DNA of 64,000 bases from Alphaproteobacteria bacterium (lineage in GTDB: Bacteria; Pseudomonadota; Alphaproteobacteria; DSM-16000; Inquilinaceae): the NCBI GenBank assembly GCA_009909005.1, contig JAAAOG010000127.1:32688-96687 (forward strand), read 5' to 3'. The notes under the pieces are model-generated. The model saw only the letters and a program-made list of their open reading frames with translations. It ran no database searches and was not told the origin of the DNA. Positions 10,508-18,520 of this stretch are shown here, in pieces (the stretch's first letter is position 1; each line of letters starts with the position of its first letter). A program made the translations under genes and the position numbers.

Positions 10508-10831
10508 ATGCATTGGACGGTCGAGACACTGAACGAAGTTGTGGATCGGGAGATCAATGCTCTGCCCGCAGAGCAGCGGGCGCGGTTTCTGTGGATCGCC
10601 GGACTGATTGAATCACATGGGCTGGAGTACGTTGGAGATCCCCATGTTCGCCATATTGAGGATAAGCTGTGGGAAATCCGTGTGCGCGGCCGCGATGGTA
10701 TTGCGCGGGCGCTCTATGTGACAGCCTCACAGCGGCGGGTCGTGGTCGTGAGAGCTTTCGTGAAGAAGACGCAGAAGACGCCGAGGCGTGAAATTGAGAT
10801 TGCCCTGAAACGGGCGAAGGAGGTCAAATGA
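10508..10831 (+). CDS. Phage Gp49-like / HigB-type toxin (type II toxin-antitoxin)
   Basis: 107 residues. The core (FLWIAGLIESHGLEYV, HIEDKLWEIRVRGRDGIARALYV, VVVVRAFVKKTQKTPRREIEIALKRAKE) is the RelE-fold Gp49 family, whose members cut mRNA at the ribosome. It overlaps the following XRE-type gene by 4 bases (ATGA at 10828-10831), the toxin-first order seen in many higBA-type pairs. AT content is higher than in the neighbouring ilvC, which fits mobile origin. Confidence 0.9.
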   Translation: MHWTVETLNEVVDREINALPAEQRARFLWIAGLIESHGLEYVGDPHVRHIEDKLWEIRVRGRDGIARALYVTASQRRVVVVRAFVKKTQKTPRREIEIALKRAKEVK

Positions 10832-11121
10832 CCACGCTCAAGGATTTACGTGCGGCATGGATGGAGGATCCGGAGTTTCGCGCAGAATATGATGCGCTGG
10901 CGGCGGAATTCTCGATTGCAGAGGCTCTGATTGCGGCGCGGAAACGCGCACATCTCAGCCAAGACGAGGTGGCAAGGCGGATGGACGCAACGAAGGATTA
11001 TGTCGTAAGGATGGAAGGTGTGCAGTCCAACCCTTCTATTGAGGCATTGCGCCGTTTTGCCGCCGCAACTGGCACAAGATTGAAGATCGTCTTCGAGCCG
11101 ACTGACGAAACCGCGCCATAA
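10828..11121 (+). CDS. XRE-family antitoxin of the Gp49-type pair
   Basis: 97 residues. An N-terminal dimer/toxin-contact helix (DPEFRAEYDALAAEF) is followed by an XRE helix-turn-helix (ALIAARKRAHLSQDEVARRMDATKDYVVRMEGVQSNPS region, residues about 34-70) and a short tail. It should neutralise the preceding toxin and repress the operon. Translation is coupled through the ATGA overlap. The ribosome binding site GGAGG lies inside the toxin gene end (AAGGAGGTC). Confidence 0.92.
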   Translation: MTTLKDLRAAWMEDPEFRAEYDALAAEFSIAEALIAARKRAHLSQDEVARRMDATKDYVVRMEGVQSNPSIEALRRFAAATGTRLKIVFEPTDETAP

Positions 11122-11380
11122 TTTCCGGCCAGTCGGCTCTCGCAGTGTATCCTGGCAACAAGATTTATGAAGCCATGCCGACCGATTCCGCAGACGCGAT
11201 TCCGTCATGGTCATGCACGAAGGTCTGTAAAGATACCGGCAACGAAACGGCGACCCTGCCTTCGGGCGGGTTGCCCCGGCGTTCGTCACCCGAGCGCGGC
11301 GCGACCGGCTGACCCCGGTGCTCTGGCCAGGGTTCGGTTCCCGGCCGGGCGCGCGCCCTCGGCATCCCGGCGCGAGACGC

Positions 11381-11938
11381 CTATTTGATGTTGCGGATCA
11401 TGGACATGGCCTGATCATGGTGCGTCTTCAGAATGTTCGTCATGGTGTCGAGCAGCTGCTGCTTCCGGTTCTGGGCCTGCTGCAGCTTCAGAATCTCCTC
11501 CTGCTTGCCGGCGGTGCCGCGGCTACCCTGCAGAGCGCTCTTCCTGGCGCCCTTCATCGCATCGGTGATCGCCTTCTTGGCCTTCGTCGCGTCCGCGACC
11601 TGCTTCTTGGCCTGCATGTCTTCCAGGGCTTGTTTGCCGGCCCCTTGCAGACCCTTCGTCGCGAGGCCGGCGGGCTTGGCCATGCAGTCGCGGCCCTGCG
11701 GCTGCAGCGCTGCGGCAGCGCCGGGAATGACGCAGGTGACGGCCGCCTGCGCCTCCGGATCGCTGCGGGCCTGGGTCCGCAGGCCGCTTGCGGGTTGCGC
11801 CAGACCCCCAAGCAGATCCTGATTCAACGCCCGCCGCTGGGTGGGGCTCGCCTGGGCCGCCGCCCCGGCCTTTGATTGGAGCATCCGCGTCATCAGACCG
11901 GCGCCGCCCGGTGCCCGGACCCCGATTCCATCGGTCAT
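11381..11938 (-). CDS. Hypothetical protein, Ala/Gln/Lys-rich, helical
   Basis: 185 residues; no family recognised. A central segment with two Cys (VTCVIPG, GRDCMAKP) is followed by a long charged, probably coiled-coil C-terminal half (residues about 105-185: QALEDMQAKKQVADATKAKK and following) ending TMTNILKTHHDQAMSMIRNIK-like. There is no signal peptide or membrane segment. ATG 11938 follows GGGGAGG; an ATG 22 codons upstream lacks one. It lies 165 bases downstream of the Ser/Thr kinase gene on the same strand, with its own TATAAT-like box, and could be a substrate or partner. Confidence 0.65.
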   Translation of the reverse strand: MTDGIGVRAPGGAGLMTRMLQSKAGAAAQASPTQRRALNQDLLGGLAQPASGLRTQARSDPEAQAAVTCVIPGAAAALQPQGRDCMAKPAGLATKGLQGAGKQALEDMQAKKQVADATKAKKAITDAMKGARKSALQGSRGTAGKQEEILKLQQAQNRKQQLLDTMTNILKTHHDQAMSMIRNIK

Positions 11939-12008
11939 GGTTTCCGACCCTCCCCATACCGGTGCCGGCGGCCGCATGAGCCGCCGCACCGCCTTCAATG
12001 CCATAGAG

Positions 12009-12014
12009 ATTATA
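12009..12014 (-). promoter_or_regulatory. Possible -10 box for the 185-residue hypothetical gene
   Basis: A perfect TATAAT on the minus strand lies 71 bases upstream of ATG 11938, in the gap after the kinase stop codon. No good -35 match is seen at the expected distance, so this is weak evidence for a separate promoter. Confidence 0.3.
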
Positions 12015-12103
12015 TGGGCATTTGGCTCGGAGATGTATGGCCGCGGCCCCGATGCCGCGGGAGGCTGCGGCGGTGGCGCGGGGCGGCCGGACGCCGGCCG
12101 CGG

Positions 12104-15097
12104 CTACCGGCAGGCTTCCGGGACGGCGGCGACTTCGGTGATCTCGCAGCGGAAATCCGGCTGGGTGGCCGGCTGGAAGAAGCACTCCGTCGCCGCCCAG
12201 TCGTTCATGCAGGTGCAGCTCGGCGCGCGCGGCAGAACCCGGCCGCCTTCCGACAGGCAGCGGGAGACGGCGGCATCCAACTGGCTTTGACAATCCCGGC
12301 GGGCGATGGTTCGCGGCCCGATGGACGACACATTGCCGATGGAAATGGCATAGGTCCGGGTCGTCGTGCCGCCGGCATCCTCGCAGGCGACCTGGTCTGT
12401 GCGCTCCGCCGGGTCCTCGTCTTCCTGCCGTTCGGCCGGCGCGAAAGGCGGGGCGTTCGCCTGCAGGGCGCGGGCCTGGTCGGGGGTGAGATAGCCCGTC
12501 GGCTCGGCCCCGATGGCGCGCTGATAGGATCGAATGGCGTCGCGGGAACGCGGCCCGAGAACGCCGTCGGCGCCGCCGGGATTATGGCCGACCGCCGTCA
12601 GCCCGCGCTGCACCTGCACCCGCTGGAAGCGCGACAGGCCGAGCCCTGCCTCGGCCTCGGCCGCGATCTGCTGCGGATCCGGGTCCTGCGCATCCGCGTC
12701 CTCCCCGGCATCGCCGGCGCCTCCGGCATCGGGCGGCGGGTCGTCCCGCGTCGCCGACACGTCGCCGCCATCCGCTCCCCGGCCGGCCACCCCCGGCGTC
12801 TCCGCCTGGCCGCCATCGTCGGTGTCCGGCACGTCCCGCGGCAGGGCGGCGAGCCGGCGCCGGGCTTCGGTCGCGTGCACACCGTCCGGAAACTCGGCAA
12901 GATAGCCTTCCAGCGCGGCGATCGAGGGATTGCCGAGAACCGCCCGCCAGGCCGTCTCGTCGGCCGAGGTCCGTTCCAGCGTCTCGATCCGCCGGTGCGC
13001 CGCCGCCGCATGGATGCTGTCGGGGTAGTCGGCGAGGAAGCTCTCGAGCGCCCCGACGTCGCCGGCGTCCCGCGCGGCCTCCCAGGCGGCGTCCTCGGCC
13101 GCGGCCTGCGACAGGGTGTCGAGGCGGATGCGGGCCTCCCGCGCATGCAGGCCGGCGGGGAAGGCGTCGAGGTAATCGCGGATGGCGTCTTCGCTGCCGT
13201 CGTTCACGGCCCGGCGCCACGCCTCCGCATCGGCTTCCGCCTGCCGCAGCGCCTGAATTTGGCGGCGGGCCGTTTCGGCGTGCACGCTTTCGGGGTAGTC
13301 GGCGATAAAGGCTTCAAGCGCCGCGATGGTGTTGGCCTCGCGGGTGGCGTCCCAGGCGGTCCGTTCGACCGCCTGCTGCTCCAGGGCTTCCAGCTGGCGG
13401 CGCGCCTCCGCGGCGTGCAGGCCGTCGGGAAAGTCGGCGATAAAGGCTTCAAGCGCCGCGATGGTGTCGGCCTCGCGCGCGGCGTCCCAGGCGGTCCGTT
13501 CGACCGCCTGCCGCTGCAGGGCTTCCAGCTGGCGGCGCGCCTCCGCGGCGTGCAGGCCGTCGGGAAAGTCGGCGAGATAGGTCCGCAAGGCCTCCAGCGA
13601 TCCCACCTGCCCGGCCCGGGCCCAGGCCGCATCATCGGCCGCCACCCGTTCCAGCGCCTGCAGGCGCCGCACGGCGGCCGTGGTGTTGGTGCCCTCGGGA
13701 TAGTCCTCGATGAACGCCTCGAAGGCCGCGATGCTGTTGGCCTCCAGAGCGGCCTCCCAGGCCTCCTGTTCGGCGGCGCGGCGCTCCAGCACGGCCAGCC
13801 GGCGGCGCGCTTCCGGCGCATAGAGACCGTCCGGATGGTCATCGAGGAAGGCCCGGAACCCGTCGATCGACGCGTCGGCGATCGCCGCCTCCCAGGCGTC
13901 CTGTTCGGCCGCCGCTTCGCCGGCCGGATCGGCTGCCGGCGGTTCTGCGCCGCCCTGGCTGGGCGCCGGCGGCTGGGGCGTGTCGCCCGGCGGTGCGGGG
14001 TCGGCGGCCGATCCGCCGCCATCCCTTGGAGTGTCGGCCTCGGCCACCACAGGCGGGCCGGCCTCTTCGCCCATCATGGCCTGCCCGGCGAAGAAGGCGC
14101 CGCCGGCGACAACCGCCAGGCCGACCAGCCCGGCCGCCAGTTTCTGCCAGACCGGCCGCCGCTGCTCCGTCTCGGCCGGGCGGGCGCCGGAACCGGGCGG
14201 CAGGCTCCGCCGGCTGCCCGAACCGGACACGGGGTCGGCAAACAGGGCCGGGTTGTCGAGCGCCGCCGCGAACTCCGCGGCCGAGGCGAACCGCTCGGTC
14301 GGCGATTTCGCCATGGCCCTGGCGATCACCCCGTCGAGCCATTTCGGCACCATGGCATTCAGCAGCGACGGGTACACCGGGTCGAGATTGAGGATCTTCT
14401 GGACGACCGAGGCGTCCGAGCCGGTAAAGGGCCGCTCGCCGGACAGCATTTCATAGAGGACCACGCCGACCGAAAAGACGTCGGTGCGTTCCGTGATGGC
14501 GGAGTTGTGGCCCAGCACCTGTTCCGGCGACATGTACCAGAGGGTGCCCATGGTGACGCCGCTCTGGGTCAGCGACGTCCCCTTGGTCTTGACCAGGCCG
14601 AAATCGATGACTTTGGCGTCGCCTTCGCTGTCGATGAGGATATTGGACGGCTTGATGTCGCGATGAATGATGCCCTTTTTGTGCGCATGCTCGAGCGCCG
14701 CAAGGATCTGCCGGCAGATGGCCAGAGCACGGTCCGTGTCGAGCACCTTCAGCGCATCGAGTTCCTTGCGCAGCGGCCGGCCCTCGATATAGCGGGTGAC
14801 GAGATAGGGTTCCCCGTCGTGCTCGCCCGTGTCGTAGACCTCGATAATATTGGGGTGGGACAGCTGGCCGACCGCCTGGATTTCCTTGAAAAAGCGGTCA
14901 TGGCTTTCCGTCGAGCCGCTGCTGCCCTCGATCGCGGCATTGCGGATTTTCTTGATTGCGACGGTACGATTGATGATCGGGTCGGAAGCGCGGTAGACGA
15001 TGCCCATCGCCCCCTGGCCGATGATGCCCTCGACGGTGTAGCGCCCGATCTTGTGTGGATGGCGAAACTGATCGGAACGTATCGTCGAATCGGTCAT
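12104..15097 (-). CDS. Hanks-type Ser/Thr protein kinase with repeat domain and peptidoglycan-binding-like domain
   Basis: 997 residues. The kinase domain (about 20-290) is complete: GQGAMG 27-32, ATP-Lys49, HRDIKPSN 145-152 with catalytic Asp147, DFG 165-167, MSPEQ 189-193. A single transmembrane helix (about 330-350, LAAGLVGLAVVAGGAFFAG) puts the rest in the periplasm. Next come eight 45-residue repeats (about 400-760; consensus AW..A....SI.ALE.FL.DYPDGLHA.EARRRL.AL), a PG_binding_1-like domain (about 818-870, GVLGPRSRDAIRSYQRA) and a Cys-rich C-terminal domain (six Cys, about 900-997). It may sense cell-wall fragments. ATG 15097 was chosen because the family start is here and GGAG lies upstream. 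Confidence 0.92.
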   Translation of the reverse strand: MTDSTIRSDQFRHPHKIGRYTVEGIIGQGAMGIVYRASDPIINRTVAIKKIRNAAIEGSSGSTESHDRFFKEIQAVGQLSHPNIIEVYDTGEHDGEPYLVTRYIEGRPLRKELDALKVLDTDRALAICRQILAALEHAHKKGIIHRDIKPSNILIDSEGDAKVIDFGLVKTKGTSLTQSGVTMGTLWYMSPEQVLGHNSAITERTDVFSVGVVLYEMLSGERPFTGSDASVVQKILNLDPVYPSLLNAMVPKWLDGVIARAMAKSPTERFASAAEFAAALDNPALFADPVSGSGSRRSLPPGSGARPAETEQRRPVWQKLAAGLVGLAVVAGGAFFAGQAMMGEEAGPPVVAEADTPRDGGGSAADPAPPGDTPQPPAPSQGGAEPPAADPAGEAAAEQDAWEAAIADASIDGFRAFLDDHPDGLYAPEARRRLAVLERRAAEQEAWEAALEANSIAAFEAFIEDYPEGTNTTAAVRRLQALERVAADDAAWARAGQVGSLEALRTYLADFPDGLHAAEARRQLEALQRQAVERTAWDAAREADTIAALEAFIADFPDGLHAAEARRQLEALEQQAVERTAWDATREANTIAALEAFIADYPESVHAETARRQIQALRQAEADAEAWRRAVNDGSEDAIRDYLDAFPAGLHAREARIRLDTLSQAAAEDAAWEAARDAGDVGALESFLADYPDSIHAAAAHRRIETLERTSADETAWRAVLGNPSIAALEGYLAEFPDGVHATEARRRLAALPRDVPDTDDGGQAETPGVAGRGADGGDVSATRDDPPPDAGGAGDAGEDADAQDPDPQQIAAEAEAGLGLSRFQRVQVQRGLTAVGHNPGGADGVLGPRSRDAIRSYQRAIGAEPTGYLTPDQARALQANAPPFAPAERQEDEDPAERTDQVACEDAGGTTTRTYAISIGNVSSIGPRTIARRDCQSQLDAAVSRCLSEGGRVLPRAPSCTCMNDWAATECFFQPATQPDFRCEITEVAAVPEACR

Positions 15098-15463
15098 CAA
15101 TCCCGCTCCATCACCCAAATGATCCGCCCGGTTTCCGGCCCGCCGGCAATACCGTTACCTGCCGCCAATCTAGACAGGCGTCATGGAAACGTCCATGACG
15201 GCGGCCGGATGCGACGATCATCAGCCATGCGATGGCAATTTGGCATTTTTGCGCCGCGCCTGTGACATGGCCGCGGTTCGCGTCCCGGCACGGTGCGGCT
15301 TCCCGGGACGGGAGGGCCCTCTCCCCGGGCCTGCCGGGTGCCTGACCTTTTGACACACGAAGACCATCCGACCGGGCACTTTATTGCACTGCAGCGGAAC
15401 CCTCATCTTGGCTTTGGTTTAGGGACTTATCATATCTAAGGCGGTCTTTAGGTGGAGGAGACG
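15098..15463. other. Divergent promoter region between the kinase and DUF2336 genes
   Basis: No gene seen. Near the DUF2336 side the sequence TTGGCT (15408-15413) followed 17 bases later by CATATC could be a promoter, and GGAGGAG at 15454-15460 is the ribosome binding site. Nothing stands out on the kinase side. Confidence 0.4.
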
Positions 15464-16513
15464 ATGCCGGCCTCATGCCCGGCGCTTTCGGATCCGCCGA
15501 GAATGCAGCTTGCGCTTCTGCGGTGGACCGAGTTGACGGCCCTGCTTGACGGACTGCGGATTCTGGATATCGCCAAGGCGGCAGGCGGTCCGATCGATTA
15601 CGGGGCGATGCGCCGTCACCTCGCAGAACTGGATCCCGAACTTCGCGAAACCTTGGCGGCTTGGCTGGCAGAGCGGCCGGAGCTGCCGCGGGATATCGCC
15701 CGGGACCTGGCCTTCGATCACATCGCCGTCGCCCGGCCGGTTCTGTTGAAGAGCGCGGCTTTGACCGAGGATGATCTGCTCGCGCTGGTCGATGAGACAT
15801 CGCGGGAGCACCATCTTGCGATTGCCCAGCGCCCGGCGGTCCCGCAGGACGTCGCAGAGTTCCTCGTCGAACTCGGCGATTCCGACGTTCTGCTGGCGCT
15901 GCTGGAAAACCCGGGCGTGCATTTTCACCCCAACACCATGTCCCGTCTGGTCGGCGCGGCGCTGCAGGACCCCGCACTGCGGGCTCCGGTGCTGGCGCGC
16001 CCGGAACTCGCCCGCGACCAGGCCCGGGTGCTGGGGGATTGGGGCGACGCGGCGCTTCGGGACCGGGTGGCGGACCGTTTCGGCACGGCGCAAACAGGCG
16101 AGCCGACGGCCAAGCCGGTGCGCGAGCCGGTGTCGCGGCGGGTGAAGGACCTGATCGCCGCGTTGCGGCAGGACGACGACGCGGCCGTGGAAGCGGCCTT
16201 CGCCCGGCTGGTCGACTTGCCGCCTTTTGCCATGACGCGGATTATCCACAATCCGGCGTCCGAGCCTCTGGCGGTTGTCTGCCGGGCCCTGTCTGTCAAG
16301 CGGCCGCTCTATGCCGCGCTCTATCTCCGGCTGCACGGCTCGAAACCCGATGAGATGGCCCGCCGCTCGCCGGCCTTCCGCACCGCCATGGCCTGTTTCG
16401 ATCATCTGCAGAGACCGCAGGCCGAGCGCGTGCTGGCGACGTGGCGACGGGCGCCGGTGACCGTCTGGCACGATGGCGGCGGCTGGCACGCCTATGCCCA
16501 TTGGGCTTTGTGA
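15464..16513 (+). CDS. DUF2336 domain-containing protein
   Basis: 349 residues, helical HEAT-like. Repeated short segments (ERPELPRDIARDLAFDHIAVARPVL, SALTEDDLLALVDETSREHHLAIAQRPAVPQDVAEFLVE and so on) match the DUF2336 family of Alphaproteobacteria, in which such repeats form an alpha-solenoid. Function is unknown; some members are linked to stress or cell-cycle regulation. There is no signal peptide, so it is cytoplasmic. ATG 15464 has a perfect GGAGGAG four bases upstream. Confidence 0.85.
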   Translation: MPASCPALSDPPRMQLALLRWTELTALLDGLRILDIAKAAGGPIDYGAMRRHLAELDPELRETLAAWLAERPELPRDIARDLAFDHIAVARPVLLKSAALTEDDLLALVDETSREHHLAIAQRPAVPQDVAEFLVELGDSDVLLALLENPGVHFHPNTMSRLVGAALQDPALRAPVLARPELARDQARVLGDWGDAALRDRVADRFGTAQTGEPTAKPVREPVSRRVKDLIAALRQDDDAAVEAAFARLVDLPPFAMTRIIHNPASEPLAVVCRALSVKRPLYAALYLRLHGSKPDEMARRSPAFRTAMACFDHLQRPQAERVLATWRRAPVTVWHDGGGWHAYAHWAL

Positions 16514-16915
16514 GAGCGACCTGTGCCGGTCTTTTTCCGAGGTTGAAGTCGCAATTCCCATCCTGCGAATGGTTTGTCCGGTCACAAATTTAACCAGTTT
16601 GTGTGAGCAGGATTTTTCTGCTTGGTCAATTCAATTAAGCGGGAAACTGTTGCAATCGCTTGGGAGATGTGACTATCCCTTTGTCGCAGTTGCCGGCGCG
16701 GACGCTTATGGCAGACTGCAGAACGCGCCTGCGTTTGCGGGCGCAACGCCGAGCAGCCGCCAGCTTGGCCCGTCGGGCGTGGCGCGAAGGGCAAGTCGGC
16801 GCCCGTCGCAGGGCGTCGGCTGAAAGTCTGTTGGCTGACATTCCGGGAGAGGATCGGCAGGGCAGTCTCTCTCGATCGCATCGCCCTGAAGAAACAAGAA
16901 TTGCGAGGACTCCCG
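16514..16915. other. Intergenic region with an inverted repeat
   Basis: No gene seen. The short inverted repeat CACAAA (16583-16588) / TTTGTG (16598-16603) lies in an AT-richer stretch downstream of DUF2336 and could be an operator or weak terminator. The 3' part is GC-rich and featureless until the AGGA ribosome binding site of the next gene. Confidence 0.35.
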
Positions 16916-17287
16916 ATGCGATACATGATTGCTTTCCTGATTGCCGCGGCCATGGCGGCGCCGGCCTCGGCGCAGCTGGAGCAGCACTATTCCGTCGATA
17001 CGGCCGCCGATCTGGTCGCTCTGTGCAGCGTCGAGCCCGGCGACGAGACCTATGTCGCTGCGATCAATTTCTGTCACGGCTACGGGCACGGGGCCGTCCA
17101 GTATCATCTGATCCAGGCCGCCGCGATGCCGGAGCTCCGGGTGTTCTGCGTGCCGGATCCGGCCCCGACGCGGGCCGAAGTGCGCCGCGGGTTTCTCAGC
17201 TGGATTGAGACCAATCCCGATTACCTGACCGTGGAAGCGCTCGATGCGCTGTTTACCTATCTCGGTCGAACCTATCCGTGCCCCTGA
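16916..17287 (+). CDS. Rap1a/Tai family protein, exported
   Basis: 123 residues. Signal peptide 1-20 (MRYMIAFLIAAAMAAPASAQ), then a small domain with four Cys: CSVEPG, NFCHGYGHGAV, FCVPDPAPT and a C-terminal TYPCP. The layout FCxGY...FCxP...FLxWIxxNP...YPC is that of the Rap1a/Tai family, named after immunity proteins for type VI secreted effectors but also found away from such loci. No T6SS effector lies nearby, so an immunity role is not supported here. ATG 16916 follows GCGAGGA. Confidence 0.75.
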   Translation: MRYMIAFLIAAAMAAPASAQLEQHYSVDTAADLVALCSVEPGDETYVAAINFCHGYGHGAVQYHLIQAAAMPELRVFCVPDPAPTRAEVRRGFLSWIETNPDYLTVEALDALFTYLGRTYPCP

Positions 17288-17324
17288 GCGTCCGGGCCGC
17301 TGATGCCTTCTGGAGACTGACGAG

Positions 17325-17594
17325 ATGAAACGATCGATTGCTGCCGCTTTGTTTGGCGTGATGGTGCTCGCGGGCTGCGCCGGATTGAGCGACTCGGAAC
17401 AACGGATGCTGACCGGGACGGCCATCGGGACGGCGGGCGGCGCCGCCATCGGGGCCATGGCCGGCAATGCCGCCCTGGGTGCCGGCATTGGTGCGGCGAC
17501 CGGCCTGGCCGGCGGCTATCTGTTCGACCAGCACCGGCAGGCCGAGCAACGGGCCTACAGCCAGGGTTATGCCGCCGGCCAGTCCGCCGAGTAG
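17325..17594 (+). CDS. Glycine-zipper lipoprotein
   Basis: 89 residues. A type II signal sequence ends in the lipobox LAGC (lipidated Cys near residue 18). The mature part holds a GxxxG-rich zipper (GTAIGTAGGAAIGAMAGNAALGAG region, residues 31-60) able to form a two-helix membrane hairpin, and a charged tail. Such proteins (OmpA-associated, YMGG/2TM families) sit in the outer membrane. It follows the Rap1a-like gene by 37 bases, probably in one transcript. Confidence 0.85.
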   Translation: MKRSIAAALFGVMVLAGCAGLSDSEQRMLTGTAIGTAGGAAIGAMAGNAALGAGIGAATGLAGGYLFDQHRQAEQRAYSQGYAAGQSAE

Positions 17595-17746
17595 CGCGGC
17601 GCGCGGTCCTGGGACAGCCCGAACGAACGCCGCAGGACGTCACGGCGCTCTGCGGCGTTTGTCGGAGCGCGATCGGTGCAGGCGCTGACGGCGAACGTCG
17701 CATGGTAGCGGGCAGGCGCCGGGCAATCTGAAGGATCCGCCGCCTT

Positions 17747-18466
17747 ATGCCACACCTCTTCGTGAACCGGCCCAGGCTGCTCGCCCTGACCCGTGAGTCT
17801 CACGAACTCCGGGCGCATTTTTTCTGGGAAACCGCCAATGCGGTCCTCTACAAGATCGGCGGGCTGGTGTTTATCGCTGGCAGCGTGCTGTTCTTTCCCC
17901 GCTTCGAAGCTTACGCGGATCTTGGGGCCTGGACCTTTTTCTTCGGCTCGCTGCTTTACCTTGTCGTAACCGGACACGACATGGCCGAAGCCCTGCGATA
18001 TCGAAAGCAGTCCGAAAGGCCGCGTCTTCGCGACAGGCTCGAATCGACGGCCGCGGCGGCCTATCTGGCCGGCACCGTGCTCTTCACCGTCGGCAGTCTT
18101 TTCTTTCTGTCGACGGTCGGCTGGCTGATCGCCGGCGCCTGGTGCTTCGTCGTCGGCAGCCTCTTGTTCGTGCTCGGTGCCTGCATCAATGTGCTGCAGA
18201 TCGTCCAGGCCCGCTCGATGATCACGCTGCAGCTGATGAACCTGACGGCGGTGTCGTTCGTCGTTGGTTCGGTGCTGTTCACCGTCGCCTCGGTGCCGTA
18301 TCTCTGGCCGGTCGAAACAGAGGCCGACCGGCAAATCCTCTACGGTTTTCTGGCCTTGCAATATCTCGTCGGCAGCGTCCTCTTCTTCCTGGGCGGCGTG
18401 TTCAACTATTGGCGGGCCTATATCGTCGTGAGGAACGAGCTCGCGGCGCAGCGGACGCGAACCTGA
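17747..18466 (+). CDS. YrhK-like multi-pass membrane protein
   Basis: 239 residues with about six hydrophobic helices. The repeated pattern YKIGGLVFIAGSVLFFP, AYLAGTVLFTVGSLFFLS, SFVVGSVLFTVASVPYL and YLVGSVLFFLGGVFNYWRA is the YrhK domain (two helices per unit, GSxLFF). Function unknown. It is followed by a patatin lipoprotein after 54 bases. Confidence 0.82.
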   Translation: MPHLFVNRPRLLALTRESHELRAHFFWETANAVLYKIGGLVFIAGSVLFFPRFEAYADLGAWTFFFGSLLYLVVTGHDMAEALRYRKQSERPRLRDRLESTAAAAYLAGTVLFTVGSLFFLSTVGWLIAGAWCFVVGSLLFVLGACINVLQIVQARSMITLQLMNLTAVSFVVGSVLFTVASVPYLWPVETEADRQILYGFLALQYLVGSVLFFLGGVFNYWRAYIVVRNELAAQRTRT

Positions 18467-18520
18467 TCGCGGATGGCGCCGATGCGCCGAAGCCGGCGGC
18501 GGGAGAAGGAGGAGGCGTGA

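Noticed and set aside
11876..15265. 1129-codon plus-strand frame opposite the Ser/Thr kinase
   Set aside because: Arg/Gly-rich antisense of a gene with all kinase motifs; no family resemblance.
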